A stretch of DNA of 64,000 bases from the NCBI RefSeq assembly GCF_016545825.1, contig NC_052614.1:28855669-28919668 (forward strand). Direction: 5' to 3'. Every line of letters begins with the position of its first letter. Position 1 is the first letter of the stretch. The stretch is from Eucalyptus grandis. Taxonomy: Eukaryota > Streptophyta > Magnoliopsida > Myrtales > Myrtaceae. A program made the position numbers and the translations under genes. The notes beneath the pieces were generated by a model. That model saw only the letters and a program-made list of their open reading frames with translations, ran no database searches and was not told where the DNA came from. Of this stretch, positions 11,934 through 22,621 are shown one piece after another.

Positions 11934-12460
11934 TATAGAAAATTATTCATATAAACAACTAATCAATCAGAAAAAACGGATCTATATATGATTGTAAACA
12001 CCGATATCGATAAATACAGCGGAATTAAAGCGTACATGTTTGAGTCATTGCTTCACTTGATGAAAGTAGAATGGCTCACTTGATGAAAAAGTAGATCAAT
12101 CGATAATCAGTGATCTATCGGAATGCCAAATCTTCCTCTCTATGACCTATTTCAGTATAGCAACTTTCAATGGGATTAAAGCACCGATAGGTATAACCTA
12201 CATTTTTATAGGCTAGAGAGGGGACCTAGCAAACCCCTAATCAATAGCGTGTCAACTGGGTCCTTTCTATTACGGGCTTCAGTTAAACACAATTGCCTAC
12301 ACTTTGCTGCTCAACTAGGCCCGTTATCAATAGATGCTAATACCCAATTTAATCGGATCCTTTGTAAGTTCAACAAATATTGAAATATCCATTAATCCAA
12401 TTATTTAAAATAGAAAATCAATTAATTAATGTAAGCCCATATTATAGAAAATTTCCAACA
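11934..12460 (-). repeat. 5' LTR (527 bp) of the 6.5-12.5 kb element
   Basis: Direct repeat of 6523-7033. It is longer because of a small internal duplication near 12054-12090, where the cacttgatgaaa word is repeated. The minus strand starts TGTTGGAAATTTTC and ends TTTTCTATA, so the terminal CA has mutated. Confidence 0.78.
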
Positions 12461-13445
12461 AATTTCCCACTTATATAAATAGCGGTTTGACATATAGAGA
12501 CCAGAACCTCGATTTTCAATCTTAAGAACACATCTTAAAGCCGAAATAACACGAGTTTCTTCCTACTGTTTTTTTTATCCTTTGATGTGAGTCTGTTTAG
12601 GTATTGCCTGAACAAAGTACAGTCAAAGGTTCACACAGGTACATTTTCTCCGGCTTTTCTTTTAGAGCATATCTAGTCGAAATTCACATGGTAAAAGAGG
12701 ACCCAACCTATTCAAATAACCAATCAGGTTCAGCAAGAAGCTACAAAGAAACATCGTCGTTCCTCAGGAAGGAAAGAGCAATGGGTTAAAACCATAAAAA
12801 AGGCTAAAAGAAACTAAACGTGAAGGCCCTTTATTCTATGTCCCACTCTTCATCTTCAACCTCTCCCAGTCGATTGCTTGAAGGCAATTCCGTCATAAGT
12901 GCTTCAGAAAGGAAGAATTAGGCCATATACAACATCCGAAGTTCAGATCCACTTGGTATTAAAAAGATTTATTTAATTTATCGAGTAAATGCTCTCAGTC
13001 AAATTTCGTGTTCTTCTGTCACAAAGTCTGAGCAAGACGACAATGACTGGCTTCATTTTCTTCCCTATTGATGATAGCTGACGAACGCATGATCATCTTT
13101 AAAATAGCAGTATCTGGCTGTCGGCACTCCCACGTCAAGGAAAACCAGAGATAGCACCAAGCAAAGAGAACAGAGTTAAGGAAAGCTTTGAGGCAAAGTC
13201 AAATCCATTGTTCCAACCACATGAAACTCTACATGCGGTTAGACTATTTCTCGTTTTTCACACATTGGCCAGATTGTTAACATCTGAACCATCACAATCA
13301 GCACTGTTAAGCAAGCAGGAAATTTAAGATCTTTGAAAATTGGCCTTCTGTGAATAGAATTGGAGAATGACAGACACAGAGTAACCAAGCTTTGCAAATA
13401 TGCCTCGTGGTTGATCATCAACCTCCTGAACAAACAAAAGAAACC
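12461..13445. other. upstream region of the LRR pseudogene, no gene seen
   Basis: AT-rich sequence without a supported coding region. It ends at the start codon of the LRR receptor relic and presumably includes its former promoter; no TATA box could be assigned with confidence. Confidence 0.4.
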
Positions 13446-15330
13446 ATGGGCTCACCAGGATTAGAGACACCAGTGAATCTTCTAGCCTCCCTTGCCCTTT
13501 TCACAGTGCTTTTGGTCATCATTCCAATGTGCAATTCCTGCTTATGCCTCCACACTAGAAGCACAAGCCCTTCTCAAATGGAAACTCAGCCTTCTAAAAC
13601 CAAAACCTATCCACCTCTTCTCTATCTTCATGGACTCTCCCTCCTCAAAATGCTACCAGCTCCAATGCAACGGTGTCGAGCAGGTCAGCCTTGTACACGG
13701 CATCTTGTGTAAACCCAGCCGAAGTGTGATTGGAATCAATCTCACCGGTTCAAACATCAAAGGTACACTCAATGAGTTCCCATTCTCGTCTTTGCAGTAT
13801 CTTACCTATATAGACATGTCCATAAATGAACTCTTTGGCGGAATACGCCTCAAGTCGGTCTTTTGACCAATCTCACCTACCTTGACCTCTCCTTTAATCA
13901 ATTATCCGGAAAATACCACGAGGAGATTGGCAATCTCATGAAGCTTGAGATGCTACATCTGCTCTCCCTAACGAGTTGAATGGCTCTATCACGATGAAAT
14001 AGGTCGGTGCGTTTGTTGAACGAGCTTGCCCCGTACTCAAACCGATGGATCTCTTCCTTCTTCCTTGGGCAACTTGAGCAGCCTCGCTAGACTATACATC
14101 TACAACAATTCATTTTCTGGTTCTATTCCTCTTGAAATTGGGAATTTGACAAACTTGGAGGAGATTTACATGGAGACCAACTTCCTAACGGGGCCAATTC
14201 CTCCCACATTCGGGAAATTGACGAAACTAACCCAACTCCATGTATATGATAATGAACTTATTGGTTCTATCCCACCGGAGCTGGGGAACTTGAAACTTCT
14301 TCGTCGACTCGCCCTACACTACAATAATCTTACCGGTTCAATTCCCTCGACATTAGGCAATTTGTGAGCTTACCCTTCTTTATCCGTATGGCAACATGCT
14401 TTTCGATAACATTCCGATGAGTTGGGAAACCTTGAGCTATGATCGATTTGGAGCCGAGTAAGAATCAGCTCGGCAGCCCTGATTCCTTCTTCTCAGGCAA
14501 CATGACTAACTTGGAAATTTTTATTACTCCATAAGAACCAACTTTCCGGTTTCATTCCTAGATTCCGGGGATTTGATGAACTTGGTGGTGCTACAATTAG
14601 ATATGAACTGGTTCCTTTGGCTTCATAGGATAACTTGTGCCGAGGTGGATCACTTCGTAATCTCTCCTTGGGTTGGAACAACCTCACGGGTTTCATTCCC
14701 AAAAGTTTGAGAAATTGCACGAGATTAGTCACCTTAATCCTCCACCGCAAATCAACTTTTAGGACGGTGGCCAATAGGAGGTTTCTCAAAAACCTCTTTG
14801 TCAATAATCGGGTTTGTCCAACAACAAATTTGAAGGTCCACTTCCAATTCCATCACCATCCACAAATTACTATAATATTGCAAATAATAAAATAGCAGGG
14901 AAGATCTCTTCATCAATATGCAAGGCCACTAACCTCAACTTCCTCATCTTGTCTAATAGCTTAGATGGTAGCCTACCCGAGTGCTTATCAAACTTGAGCA
15001 TTGGTTTATCGGTTTTGAACTTGCAAAGGAATAGCCTTTGAGGCACAATCCCTCGAACATTTCTCGGCAGAGAAGCAGCTTGAGAACTCTTGACTTGAGT
15101 GAAAATCAATTTGAAGAACATTACACAATCCCTTGTCAATTGTACAAGGCTGGAAGTTCTGGATTGTGGCAACAATAAGATAGAGGATAAGTTCCCAGCA
15201 TGGCTGGAAAAAGCTATAAGCTAAAAATTCTTATTTTGAGGTCCAACAATTTTAAGGGTTTATTAGATTTTCAAGGCTCATCTCTTTCCCGATTGCACAT
15301 TTTGGACCTTTGAACAGCGACTTCGTTGGT
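13446..15330 (+). pseudogene. LRR receptor pseudogene, MIK2-kinase-like front and RLP-like back
   Basis: The ATG at 13446 opens a hydrophobic leader (LLASLALFTVLLVIIPMCNS). After a frame change near 13540 the typical N-terminal cap follows: ASTLEAQALLKWKLSLLKP, then GINLTGSNIKGTL. LRR units continue in shifting frames: TNLTYLDLSFNQLSGK near 13870; 14026-14367 with about five 24-residue LRRs (for example LGNLSSLARLYIYNNSFSGS); 14640-14720; then LSNNKFEGPLPIPSP and ICKATNLNFLILSNSLDGS (14814-15041), and TRLEVLDCGNNKIEDKFPAWL near 15150. The first half matches the MDIS1-interacting receptor kinase 2 type. The second half matches Cf-9/RLP receptor-like proteins. There are at least five frame changes or stops, and no transmembrane segment or kinase follows. 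It cannot encode a full receptor. Confidence 0.85.
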
Positions 15331-15744
15331 CAGCACCAGCCAATTTGATAGAGAAATTTCAAGGGATGATGAATGGACAAAATGCACATGAGCCGCAAGA
15401 CATTAAAAATTAATCCATAAATTTCTATGCGATTAAGTTCTAAATAAATACATCAAATTTATGGGTTAATAGTTATTCTTCCTACACTCTTTTACTAGTT
15501 TGTTAAATGACCATATGTATTAGATTGATTTATCTAAAGCTTGTCGTGGAAGAAATCAAATCGATGTTTAATGCCTTAGAGAGAGCGATTGTCGATTAGT
15601 AGCACTGTTTGGAACACAAGGTCTACCATGGTTATGTAAAGGAGCATTTATGATTAAGGTGATATATACAGGTCTTCTTCCTAGGGATTTAGTAGATCTA
15701 GGAAAAAATTCTATATGTATTCTTTATGAGTTGAACTTAGTAAT
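15331..15744. other. AT-rich spacer, nothing recognised
   Basis: Downstream of the LRR pseudogene, up to the first inverted-repeat element. No kinase or membrane-anchor coding remnant is visible. Confidence 0.5.
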
Positions 15745-16582
15745 GGAGAAAAGTATCAAAAAAGTCATAAATTTATCATATTAGTATCAATTCGGTTATA
15801 AATCTTTTAATTTAACCGATTTAGCTCTAAACATATTCGCATTGGTACCAATTCAGTCAATTTGATTAATTTAGGCAAGAAATTGCTAACGTGGACGTTG
15901 GCGATCATAGCATAGCTAATGCTGATATGCACAAATTTTATAATTTTTTATTATTTTTTGAGAACTTTTTTCTTTTCTTTTTCTTTACACTGTTGCCCTA
16001 CAAGGTTACGGGTCAACCATTGCCAACCATAGGCAAGGACTGGCAACCCTTCCCCGGTCCAAGCGAGGGCCAAAACTCTTGCTTGTTGGTTGGTGAGGGC
16101 CCCATGCCCTTAATGGCCACAGGCAAAGGTACAAAGCCCTCACTCGTGGCGAATGAGGGCTACGATGCCCTCACCTAGACTTGGTGAAGGCATCAAGGCG
16201 TTAGGCCCTTGCTAGATCTAGGTGAGGGCCTTCACGCCCTCAACTATGGCTATCGACGCATTAAGGCCCTTGCCTAGACCAGCTTGTGGCTAGTGACGGC
16301 CAATGACCTCATTGGCCAAGAGTGTAAAGAAAAATAATGAATATAAAAGTGAAAAAAAATAAAATTCTAATATAAAAAAATTATAAAATTTGTTAACATT
16401 AGCGTTGGTCATGTCATAGAACCACTAACATCTACATTAATAATTTTTAGCTTAAATGGGCTGGATGGATTGAATTAGTGCCAATACGAAAGGGTTTAGA
16501 ACTAAATTGATCAAATTGAAATGTTTAAGACTAAATTAATATCAATATAGTAGGTTTATGATTTTTTTGGATACTTTTTCCC
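15745..16582. mobile_element. inverted-repeat DNA element with GC-rich core
   Basis: The arms are about 200 bp. The left starts ggagaaaagtatcaaaaaag. The right, reverse-complemented, starts gggaaaaagtatccaaaaa. Both continue with recurring 'aatttag-ctaaac' blocks. The core (about 16000-16320) is GC-richer, with repeated gagggc/gccctc words. Flanks tagtaat (15738-15744) and tagtgat (16583-16589) may be a target duplication with one mismatch. No transposase is encoded, so it is non-autonomous. A similar but more diverged element lies at 17930-18727 and a half copy at 19122-19560. Confidence 0.65.
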
Positions 16583-16889
16583 TAGTGATGGTACTACTAT
16601 TGAACTTAGACAAAATAGATTGTTTACTAATCCTCAATCATATTTCCTAAATCTACCATTTTGAGATAAAATTTTCCATAAAAATTTTCAGTTCTTCATT
16701 AACTAATCAATTCATAAATTTTATTTGCTTTATAGTTATGATAACCTTTATTATAAGCTTCGTCCTCATATACCTTTTCTACATTTCTGCTGCATAGGAA
16801 ATGTTTTATCCTGAAAAGTGATTTCTTTGTTAGAGAGAGAAAGTAAGACACCCCAAAAAAAAAAAAAAACAACAACAAAAAAGAATAAA

Positions 16890-17460
16890 TGTATGTTTTA
16901 ATATGTCAAATTTGAAGTAGGCTTATGAAATGTGAAAAAAAGAGAGTTAATGATAGATATAAACAGGTTGATAATGATAATTTTAACTAATGAAAAAGGT
17001 TATACCTTCGTTTGGTCTTAATTCAAGTAAAGTAAACCCCTCAATTTTGGGGATTCATTTTTAGATGTCAAATCTGCATTTGATAGGATGAAAAAAGAAG
17101 AAGCAAAATTTGCTCTGGATTGACATTAAGATTTTTTATCAAAAAATGGGGAAAGTTACCCTTGATGCACCTCATTTACTCTCCCCAGGATGCTTTGGTT
17201 GCCTGATCTTTGTAGTCATAAACAAAGTGATGCTGTTTTGGAGTTGCTTTATTGTAGTATTATAAAAAGGCAACGGGATAGATAAAGTCTAAAAAGCTGG
17301 ATTGCTGACTAATTTAGGTGCTTTTTATTTTGATTCGATATGCATTTCAAGAAAAGAGTGGGGAAACATAAGTTAATGAACCTTTGCTAAGTTATCTTCA
17401 TTTAGGTTCGATGATATGTTTCTATAAAGTTTTAGTGAACTGAAATTTACACGAAAATGA
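16890..17460. repeat. R-gene-flank repeat module (copy at 17 kb)
   Basis: The part 16890-17120 (atgtcaaatttgaagta, cttcgtttggtcttaattc, aaatctgcatttgataggat) recurs at 39983-40150 and 40318-40565. The part 17160-17460 (ggatgctttg, tttattgtag, taggtgctttttatttt) recurs at 47600-47935, upstream of the TIR-NBS-LRR gene. It has no coding content. The shared segments point to duplication of a receptor-gene flank. Confidence 0.7.
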
Positions 17461-17929
17461 AAAAAAAAAAAAGAAAAAGAATCTTCTGCATACAATGTGT
17501 TTATGTTGGCTATGTTGTCTTTCAAAGGATACAATGAGATGTGGCAAAGATAAATGATAAGGAAAAGAACAATAAAAGATCAAAGTGGGATATGTGTCAA
17601 TTGAGAAGAAGGCCATCTATCGACCTCACCGACGCCTCTGGGTTTTGCACCAAAACACTAATCATATTTCTTTTGATGAGGTTCAACAAGAAAATTAAGA
17701 TGGACAAAAAAAAAATGAAACGGTTAAGTTTGAACCAAATGAGCTAATCATGAATACTCTAAATAATTATTATTGTTTCCAGAAAAATCGATAATATTGC
17801 ATCAATCAATTATTTAATCTTCATCCTTTTGAGGAAAGATAGAAATCTCATAAAAAAATCACTTCTAGAAAATATCCAAAATCTTGGTTTTATGATCATC
17901 AGACACTCTTCTTATATAGATTTGATGAC

Positions 17930-18727
17930 AGAAAATTGTCTAAAAAGTTCTAAACTCATTGCACTTTTACTAATTTAGTTATAAACCTTTCAATTTTGTC
18001 AATTGAATTCTAAACATTTTCACTTTTTGCCAATTAAGTTTATTTGGCCAATTTTGGCCAAAATTTGCTAACGTGGACGCCGCAGCCGATGTAGACAATT
18101 TTTTTAATTTTTAATATTTTTTTGATTTTTTAAATTAATTTTTTTATGGTTTTAATTTCTTTTTTTCTCTCTCTCTCTTTTTCTTTATTATTATTTATTT
18201 CCTTTTTCTCCAACGACCGGCTAAAGGCCATGACTGGCGGGGATCGGTCTCGACGCCCTCACACGAGGTCACCCTTGTTGAGATCTGGCGAGGGGCAACC
18301 TCGCCAACCTCGAGCAAGGCTCACCCTCGCTGGCCTCGGTGAGGGTGAGCCTTGATTGAGGACAACGAGGTCGCCCCCGCCGGTTCCCTACGAGGGCGAC
18401 CTTGCTTGAGGTCGGCGAGGTCGATCCTCACCGACCGTGGCCTTTGGCCAATTGCTGGAGGCTGGGCGATTGGTTAGAGGAAGAAAAGGGAAAAGAAAAA
18501 AAGAAATTTAAAATATAAAAAACAATTAAAAAATTAGAAATTTTTTAAAAATAATAAATTTTATTCATGTTAGTGTCGTCGTGCCACGTAGCATGGTTGG
18601 CATCCATATTAGCGAATTTCGACCAATTTTGACCAAATATACTCATTTGGCGAAATATTGAAAGGTTTATGACTTAATTGACAACGTTGAAATTGCAATA
18701 GGTTTATGACTTTTCGAATAATTTTCC
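17930..18727. mobile_element. inverted-repeat DNA element with GC-rich core and 12 bp flanking repeat
   Basis: Arms of about 150 bp are inverted copies; for example ttataaacctttcaat on the left faces attgaaaggtttatga on the right. The core (18210-18480) is made of gaggtcg/cgaccctc-type words. The bases agatttgatgac occur at both 17918-17929 and 18728-18739, immediately outside the element. This is longer than most plant target duplications; a Mutator-type duplication of 9-11 bp extended by chance would fit. No coding capacity. Confidence 0.7.
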
Positions 18728-19121
18728 AGATTTGATGACTGTTGGAATTCCTAAATTGAGACCCAGCTCATATCAATAAAGTATGATATTCCAAAAAAAT
18801 TTATGCAAAAAAATAAAATGAATAACTTTCGCTTAATATTTTGGTGAGATGGCGTGATGAAAAACCAGCCATCAATAGAACATGTGATTGCAGTCTATAC
18901 TAAGGGAAGGTTCCATACATCTTTTTCAACAGATATTTTGCCAAAATTCCCTACAAAGAATTAAATGGACTTCAAGGACAACGTCTGAATTTGGGGCTCT
19001 ATAAATTGGAGAAAACTCGGCCAAAGGTCATATAGTTGAGAAGGACAAAAGAAGTTAGACCGAACATAATTGAGAGATTTTTTTGCATCCATTTCTTTTG
19101 TAAGCTCGTAACACCCATTTG

Positions 19122-19560
19122 AGAGGAAAAGTATCAAAAAAATCTTAAACCTATCGTATTTATGTCAATTTAGTCTTCAATCTTTTCGATATAATGCCAG
19201 TTCAGCTCTTTCGGCTAATTTTGCCCAGATATTATTAATGTATACATTAGTTAGCCTATATGACATAACCGATGCCGACGTTAACAACTTTTAATGATAT
19301 TTTAATATTTTTGAATGTATTTATTTTTTAAATATTTTTGAATCATTTATTTATATACTCTCTTTTTTTTGGGGGGGGGAGGGGGTTTCTTCTTCCACTA
19401 GTTGGTCGCTGAGGTTTAGAGACAGCTAGAGGTGAGGGTGGCGAGCCCTACCAAAGGCCGTGATGGCAACCTTGCACTAGGCTAGCAAGGGTCTCTTGCT
19501 AGATTCGATGACGGTTGAGCCTAGCCGACCATGGGCGAGGCCCAACCTTAACAATATCAT
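19122..19560. mobile_element. truncated copy of the GC-cored inverted-repeat element
   Basis: The left arm begins gaggaaaagtatcaaaaaaa, like the element at 15745, and is followed by a GC-rich core (19390-19550) with gaggcccaacc-type words. The right arm is missing. A poly-T and poly-G run lies at about 19363-19386. Confidence 0.6.
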
Positions 19561-19859
19561 GCTATGTGTATGATGTATGCGAACAAGTTCCAATCACAAA
19601 TATATTCTTGCATAGATAATTTATGTTGTATTAAAAATCTCAACTCGAGCTCAATTATCATTAAGTTATAATTGAATTAATCTCATCGCTTATCAATAAA
19701 CATTTATAGTTGTTCAACTCACGTATATGCCTGATTGCGACGAGGAAACTCGATTCGATGCAGGCTGAAATGGTAATTTCCTTGCTGTGAAATCGGTGAT
19801 CTAACAACTCTCTCTCGCTCAAGAGCTCTTCCCTACCTTCTATGGTAGCTGCCCCCAAA

Positions 19860-20770
19860 CCCTAGTTTTGCCTTGCTTTTTTTGTTCGAAAACCCAACAC
19901 CCAAAACCTAGTGTGTAATCTTCGGTCTGCTCTGCTCTTCCATTTCCTTGGATTGATGATGATGTTGACGCTTCCACGCTGCGTGAGATTCAATAGGTTT
20001 GGTTTTGTTGAATAGTTTCCTGTGAGTGATTTCTTCGGGACTGTCTTTGAGTATCCTTTGAATGGGGTTTTTTCCTTCTATACACGTCTGGATGGTTACG
20101 TTCGATGGGATTTCTACAACGGAGAGAAGGTGGAAAGTGGGCGAGTTCTGGTTCTGATCTCTGTCTCTCCTGGTGTTTCATCATAGTTGCTTATTGGGGA
20201 GTTTAAATGGATGCATCCGGGGGAAAAGACTGTTGCCTAGCCTTATTGTGCAAGAGGCTTGGGAATCTGCGAACAGAGGTGGATGCCCCGCCTCGAGAAA
20301 GAGTCATTTCAGAGGAGATGCTAGATGAATGTAAACGTACGGTGTTCGATAAGCTGTATTTGGGAGGAAATATCAATTATCAGGCATTTCTTACCACTAT
20401 GAAGCAAGCTTGGAAGGTAGACTCTCTGAATTTTGCACAACGCGAATCAGATATCTTATCATTTACCTTTGAGTCTGAAATGGACAAAAGCAGAATATTA
20501 GTAAACAGCCCATGGTCCTTTGCGAGTAATTTACTGATACTTAAACCATGGGAGCCAAACAAACCTGCGCAATGTTATAAGTTTACAAGCTGTGAATTTT
20601 GGGTTCAAGTTCATGGTCTACCAATCGAATGGTGTAGTGAAGAGATTGTGTCTCATGTTGCCCAAAAAATAGGATGTGTAAAAGAAGCAAAAGTGGAGAA
20701 AAAAGGAGTGGCTTTTCAGAAGGTGGGAGAGCTAGAGTAGAATTGGACCTGGAAAAACCTTTAAAACCAG
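19860..20770 (+). mobile_element. LINE 5' end fragment (leader and ORF1 start)
   Basis: A pyrimidine-rich leader leads to an ORF whose product is typical of ORF1 in plant L1-like elements. The sequence stops being recognisable at a (TAA)n tract. No endonuclease or RT follows, so only the 5' end remains; a decayed 3' end of a LINE lies far downstream (31860-32500) and need not be from the same element. Confidence 0.6.
20207..20740 (+). pseudogene. DUF4283-domain protein fragment (LINE ORF1-like)
   Basis: The 177-codon frame starts MDASGGKDCCLALLCKRLGN. It contains LSFTFESEMDKSRILVNSPW at about residues 85-104, then LLILKPWEPN, and FWVQVHGLPIEWCSEEIVSH at 129-148. That order (F-x-F-x-x-x-x-D-x-x-x-V-L-x-x-x-P-W; W-V-Q-V-x-G-L-P) is DUF4283. 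After residue ~172 the expected GRARVELDLEKPLKPG continues in another frame, so a one-base shift truncates it before the zinc knuckle. Plant DUF4283 proteins are mostly LINE ORF1 products or host proteins derived from them. Confidence 0.75.
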
Positions 20771-20772
20771 GT

Positions 20773-20773
<1 letters not shown>

Positions 20774-20840
<67 letters not shown>
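20774..20840. repeat. (TAA)n / (ATT)n microsatellite
   Basis: About 14 AAT units turn at 20817 into about 7 ATT units, forming an inverted trinucleotide tract directly behind the truncated LINE ORF. Confidence 0.95.
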
Positions 20841-20934
20841 ATTAATGATATTTTATTCTTTTTTTCTTTTCTTTTTCTTCTTTTTTTGAAAATTTTAATA
20901 ATTACCATTAGTAATGCAACTATTCCTAATGCTA

Positions 20935-21790
20935 ATATGCAATGCAATTTAGTTAAAATTATTTTTTATCTAGGGTTTAAAAATTAATTACTTATTTTTT
21001 ACGCGATTAAATCCTAAGTAGAAAGGCAAATTTTAGATGTCAACATGCAATTAACTGCAATGAGAGATTGACACATAGACAAGGCATCTTTGACTAGATC
21101 ATATCTAATTTTATTATTTTCCTCTTTTTTTTCCCCTTTTCTTATTTCTTAATTTGCTCCTCCTCCATTGTGGTTGTCAACCCCGCCTAGTCACTCGACA
21201 CCCCCCCCAAAAAAAAAAAAAAGCCCTCCTCCTGAATTATAAGTATACAACATTACCCATTTATTGCAACGAGAGGTTGACAAATAAATAAGGAATCTTT
21301 GAACCAAATATAACCATCTTATTCTTTTCATTTTTTTCCTTTTCTTATTTCTTGACTTGCCCTCCACCGCGGTCGCCCACCCAAGTGATCCAAGAACCGG
21401 GGCTGCAACCACCATACTAGACCTCGCTATCTTTTTCTAGTAGGGGATAGAGTGAGAGAATGCTTTCGGCAATGGCGACAATGGCCTTGTGTGATGGCAA
21501 CAGATAACGAGCAGTGCCAGAGGTGTGGTGTGGGGTTGACAAGAGCATGATGGTGGCGCAGGTAAATTGAAAAAAAGAGATATTAGATTCAGGCTTTTTG
21601 AGTAAATTCTTTAATATTGTGTTGCTTTTTTGTTATTTTGGGTAATCGAATAAGAAGAGGATCTCTATGCTTTCTCGATATTGACACCTAAATTTCGCAT
21701 TTTCGCTTAGGATTTAATGTAGAAAATTAGGGATTAATTTTAACCCCGAGTAAAATTAATTTTTGCTAAATTTCATTGGATATAAACACT
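20935..21790. repeat. long inverted-repeat element (~850 bp)
   Basis: The left arm (about 20940-21043) contains gattaaatcctaagtagaa and aaattttagatgtcaa. The right arm (about 21681-21785) contains their reverse complements, tcgcttaggatttaat and ttgacacctaaattt. The interior holds a tandem duplication and C-/A-runs. Without transposase or clear target duplication it is a MITE-like or foldback element. Confidence 0.65.
21056..21420. repeat. tandem duplication, unit about 208 bp
   Basis: Sequence 21056-21205 (tgcaatgagagattgacac, ccccttttcttatttctta) is repeated at about 21264-21420 (tgcaacgagaggttgacaa, ccttttcttatttcttg). It lies inside the inverted-repeat element. Confidence 0.7.
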
Positions 21791-22342
21791 AACAATACTT
21801 GCGATAGTATTATTAAGTATTAAAGTCTTCAAACAAAATTCAAAAAAATTATTATTAATAGGCGTGTAATTTATAGATGCCACAACAAGGATTTGAATGA
21901 TTAGGTTGTTTAAAAGTACAAATTTTAGCGGACGGTGCTGCTAGAGTGGGTGGCGAAGTCACTTTGGGTAAAAGTGTAGTTAATGTAAAAGAAAAAAAAA
22001 ATCGAAAAGGGCCGGTCCAGGGCTGAGCCTGCCGGCCCTCTCTTCTCTTCTCTCCTTTTCTTCTTCACGCTAGACCGGCCCAGTGCCTCTTCCTTCCCAG
22101 CCCGGCCCACTCCTAGTTTCTTCTTTTCCTAATTTTGCCCCGTGTGGCCCATCTTTATTATTCCTCAGCCCGGCCCGCTCATTTCTCTTCCTTCTCTGTC
22201 ACCTTAGACGCTGGCCGGACGACAAGCGGGACGGAAAGGGAGGGGCGACAAACAAAGGACAGAAGGACAGAGGCGAGGATGAACGGAGGCGATGCTGCGC
22301 GCGACGCTCGAATGAGAATGTCGTGCGATTCAGTCTCCGAAA
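21791..22342. other. GC-rich leader-like sequence interrupted by the copia insertion
   Basis: Sequence up to 22342 and from 27979 onward joins seamlessly once the copia element and one TSD copy are removed. It is rich in gcc/ggcc words and overlapping spurious reading frames. It probably belongs to the noncoding leader of another, older element; no domain was recognised. Confidence 0.4.
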
Positions 22343-22573
22343 TGACAGAAAACCGAGGTAGAAGATGAATGCAAAGAATAAGAAGGAGACGTGGGAAATT
22401 TTCTGTGTATTCTTTTCGTATCAATTGATGTACAAAGTCGATCTCTATATAATACAATTTGTCTAATAATAAAGAAAGAAAGATTATATTCCTTTAATCT
22501 ATGTGTATCAGATCTAATCCTAAATTGGCTAAAATAAATGATCTGCATCTCTTAAGAATCATATCTTCCAACA
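22343..22573 (-). repeat. 3' LTR of the 22-28 kb copia element
   Basis: The plus strand reads tgacagaaaaccgagg ... atcttccaaca, giving TGTTGG...TGTCA on the minus strand. It lacks the ~15 bp tatacaccagatcag-type segment present in the other LTR. Confidence 0.93.
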
Positions 22574-22584
22574 CTCCCCCTCAA
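22574..22584 (-). other. polypurine tract
   Basis: Minus strand TTGAGGGGGAG directly abuts TGTTGGAAG, the start of the 3' LTR. Confidence 0.85.
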
Positions 22585-22621
22585 GCTGGTGGCTTGTAAA
22601 TATCTAAGACACCAAGCTTGC

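Larger units (their letters stand above)
6523..12460 (-). mobile_element. old copia-type LTR element with two LTRs and mostly noncoding interior
   Basis: Two direct repeats (6523-7033 and 11934-12460) have TG-type starts on the minus strand, a textbook PPT beside the lower copy and a decayed PBS beside the upper copy, so this is an LTR pair in minus orientation. The 4.9 kb interior keeps only a broken RNase H end. The flanking pentamers are agttt (6518-6522) and aattt (12461-12465), one mismatch apart, as expected of an old insertion. The remaining interior does not look like gag-pol. Confidence 0.7.

Noticed and set aside
12461..12475. PPT-like aatttcccactt next to the 5' LTR, suggesting a tandem element
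   Set aside because: No further LTR or coding sequence follows; the aattt pentamer fits an imperfect target duplication better.
14493..14804. 103-codon minus-strand frame
   Set aside because: Antisense shadow of the plus-strand LRR pseudogene.
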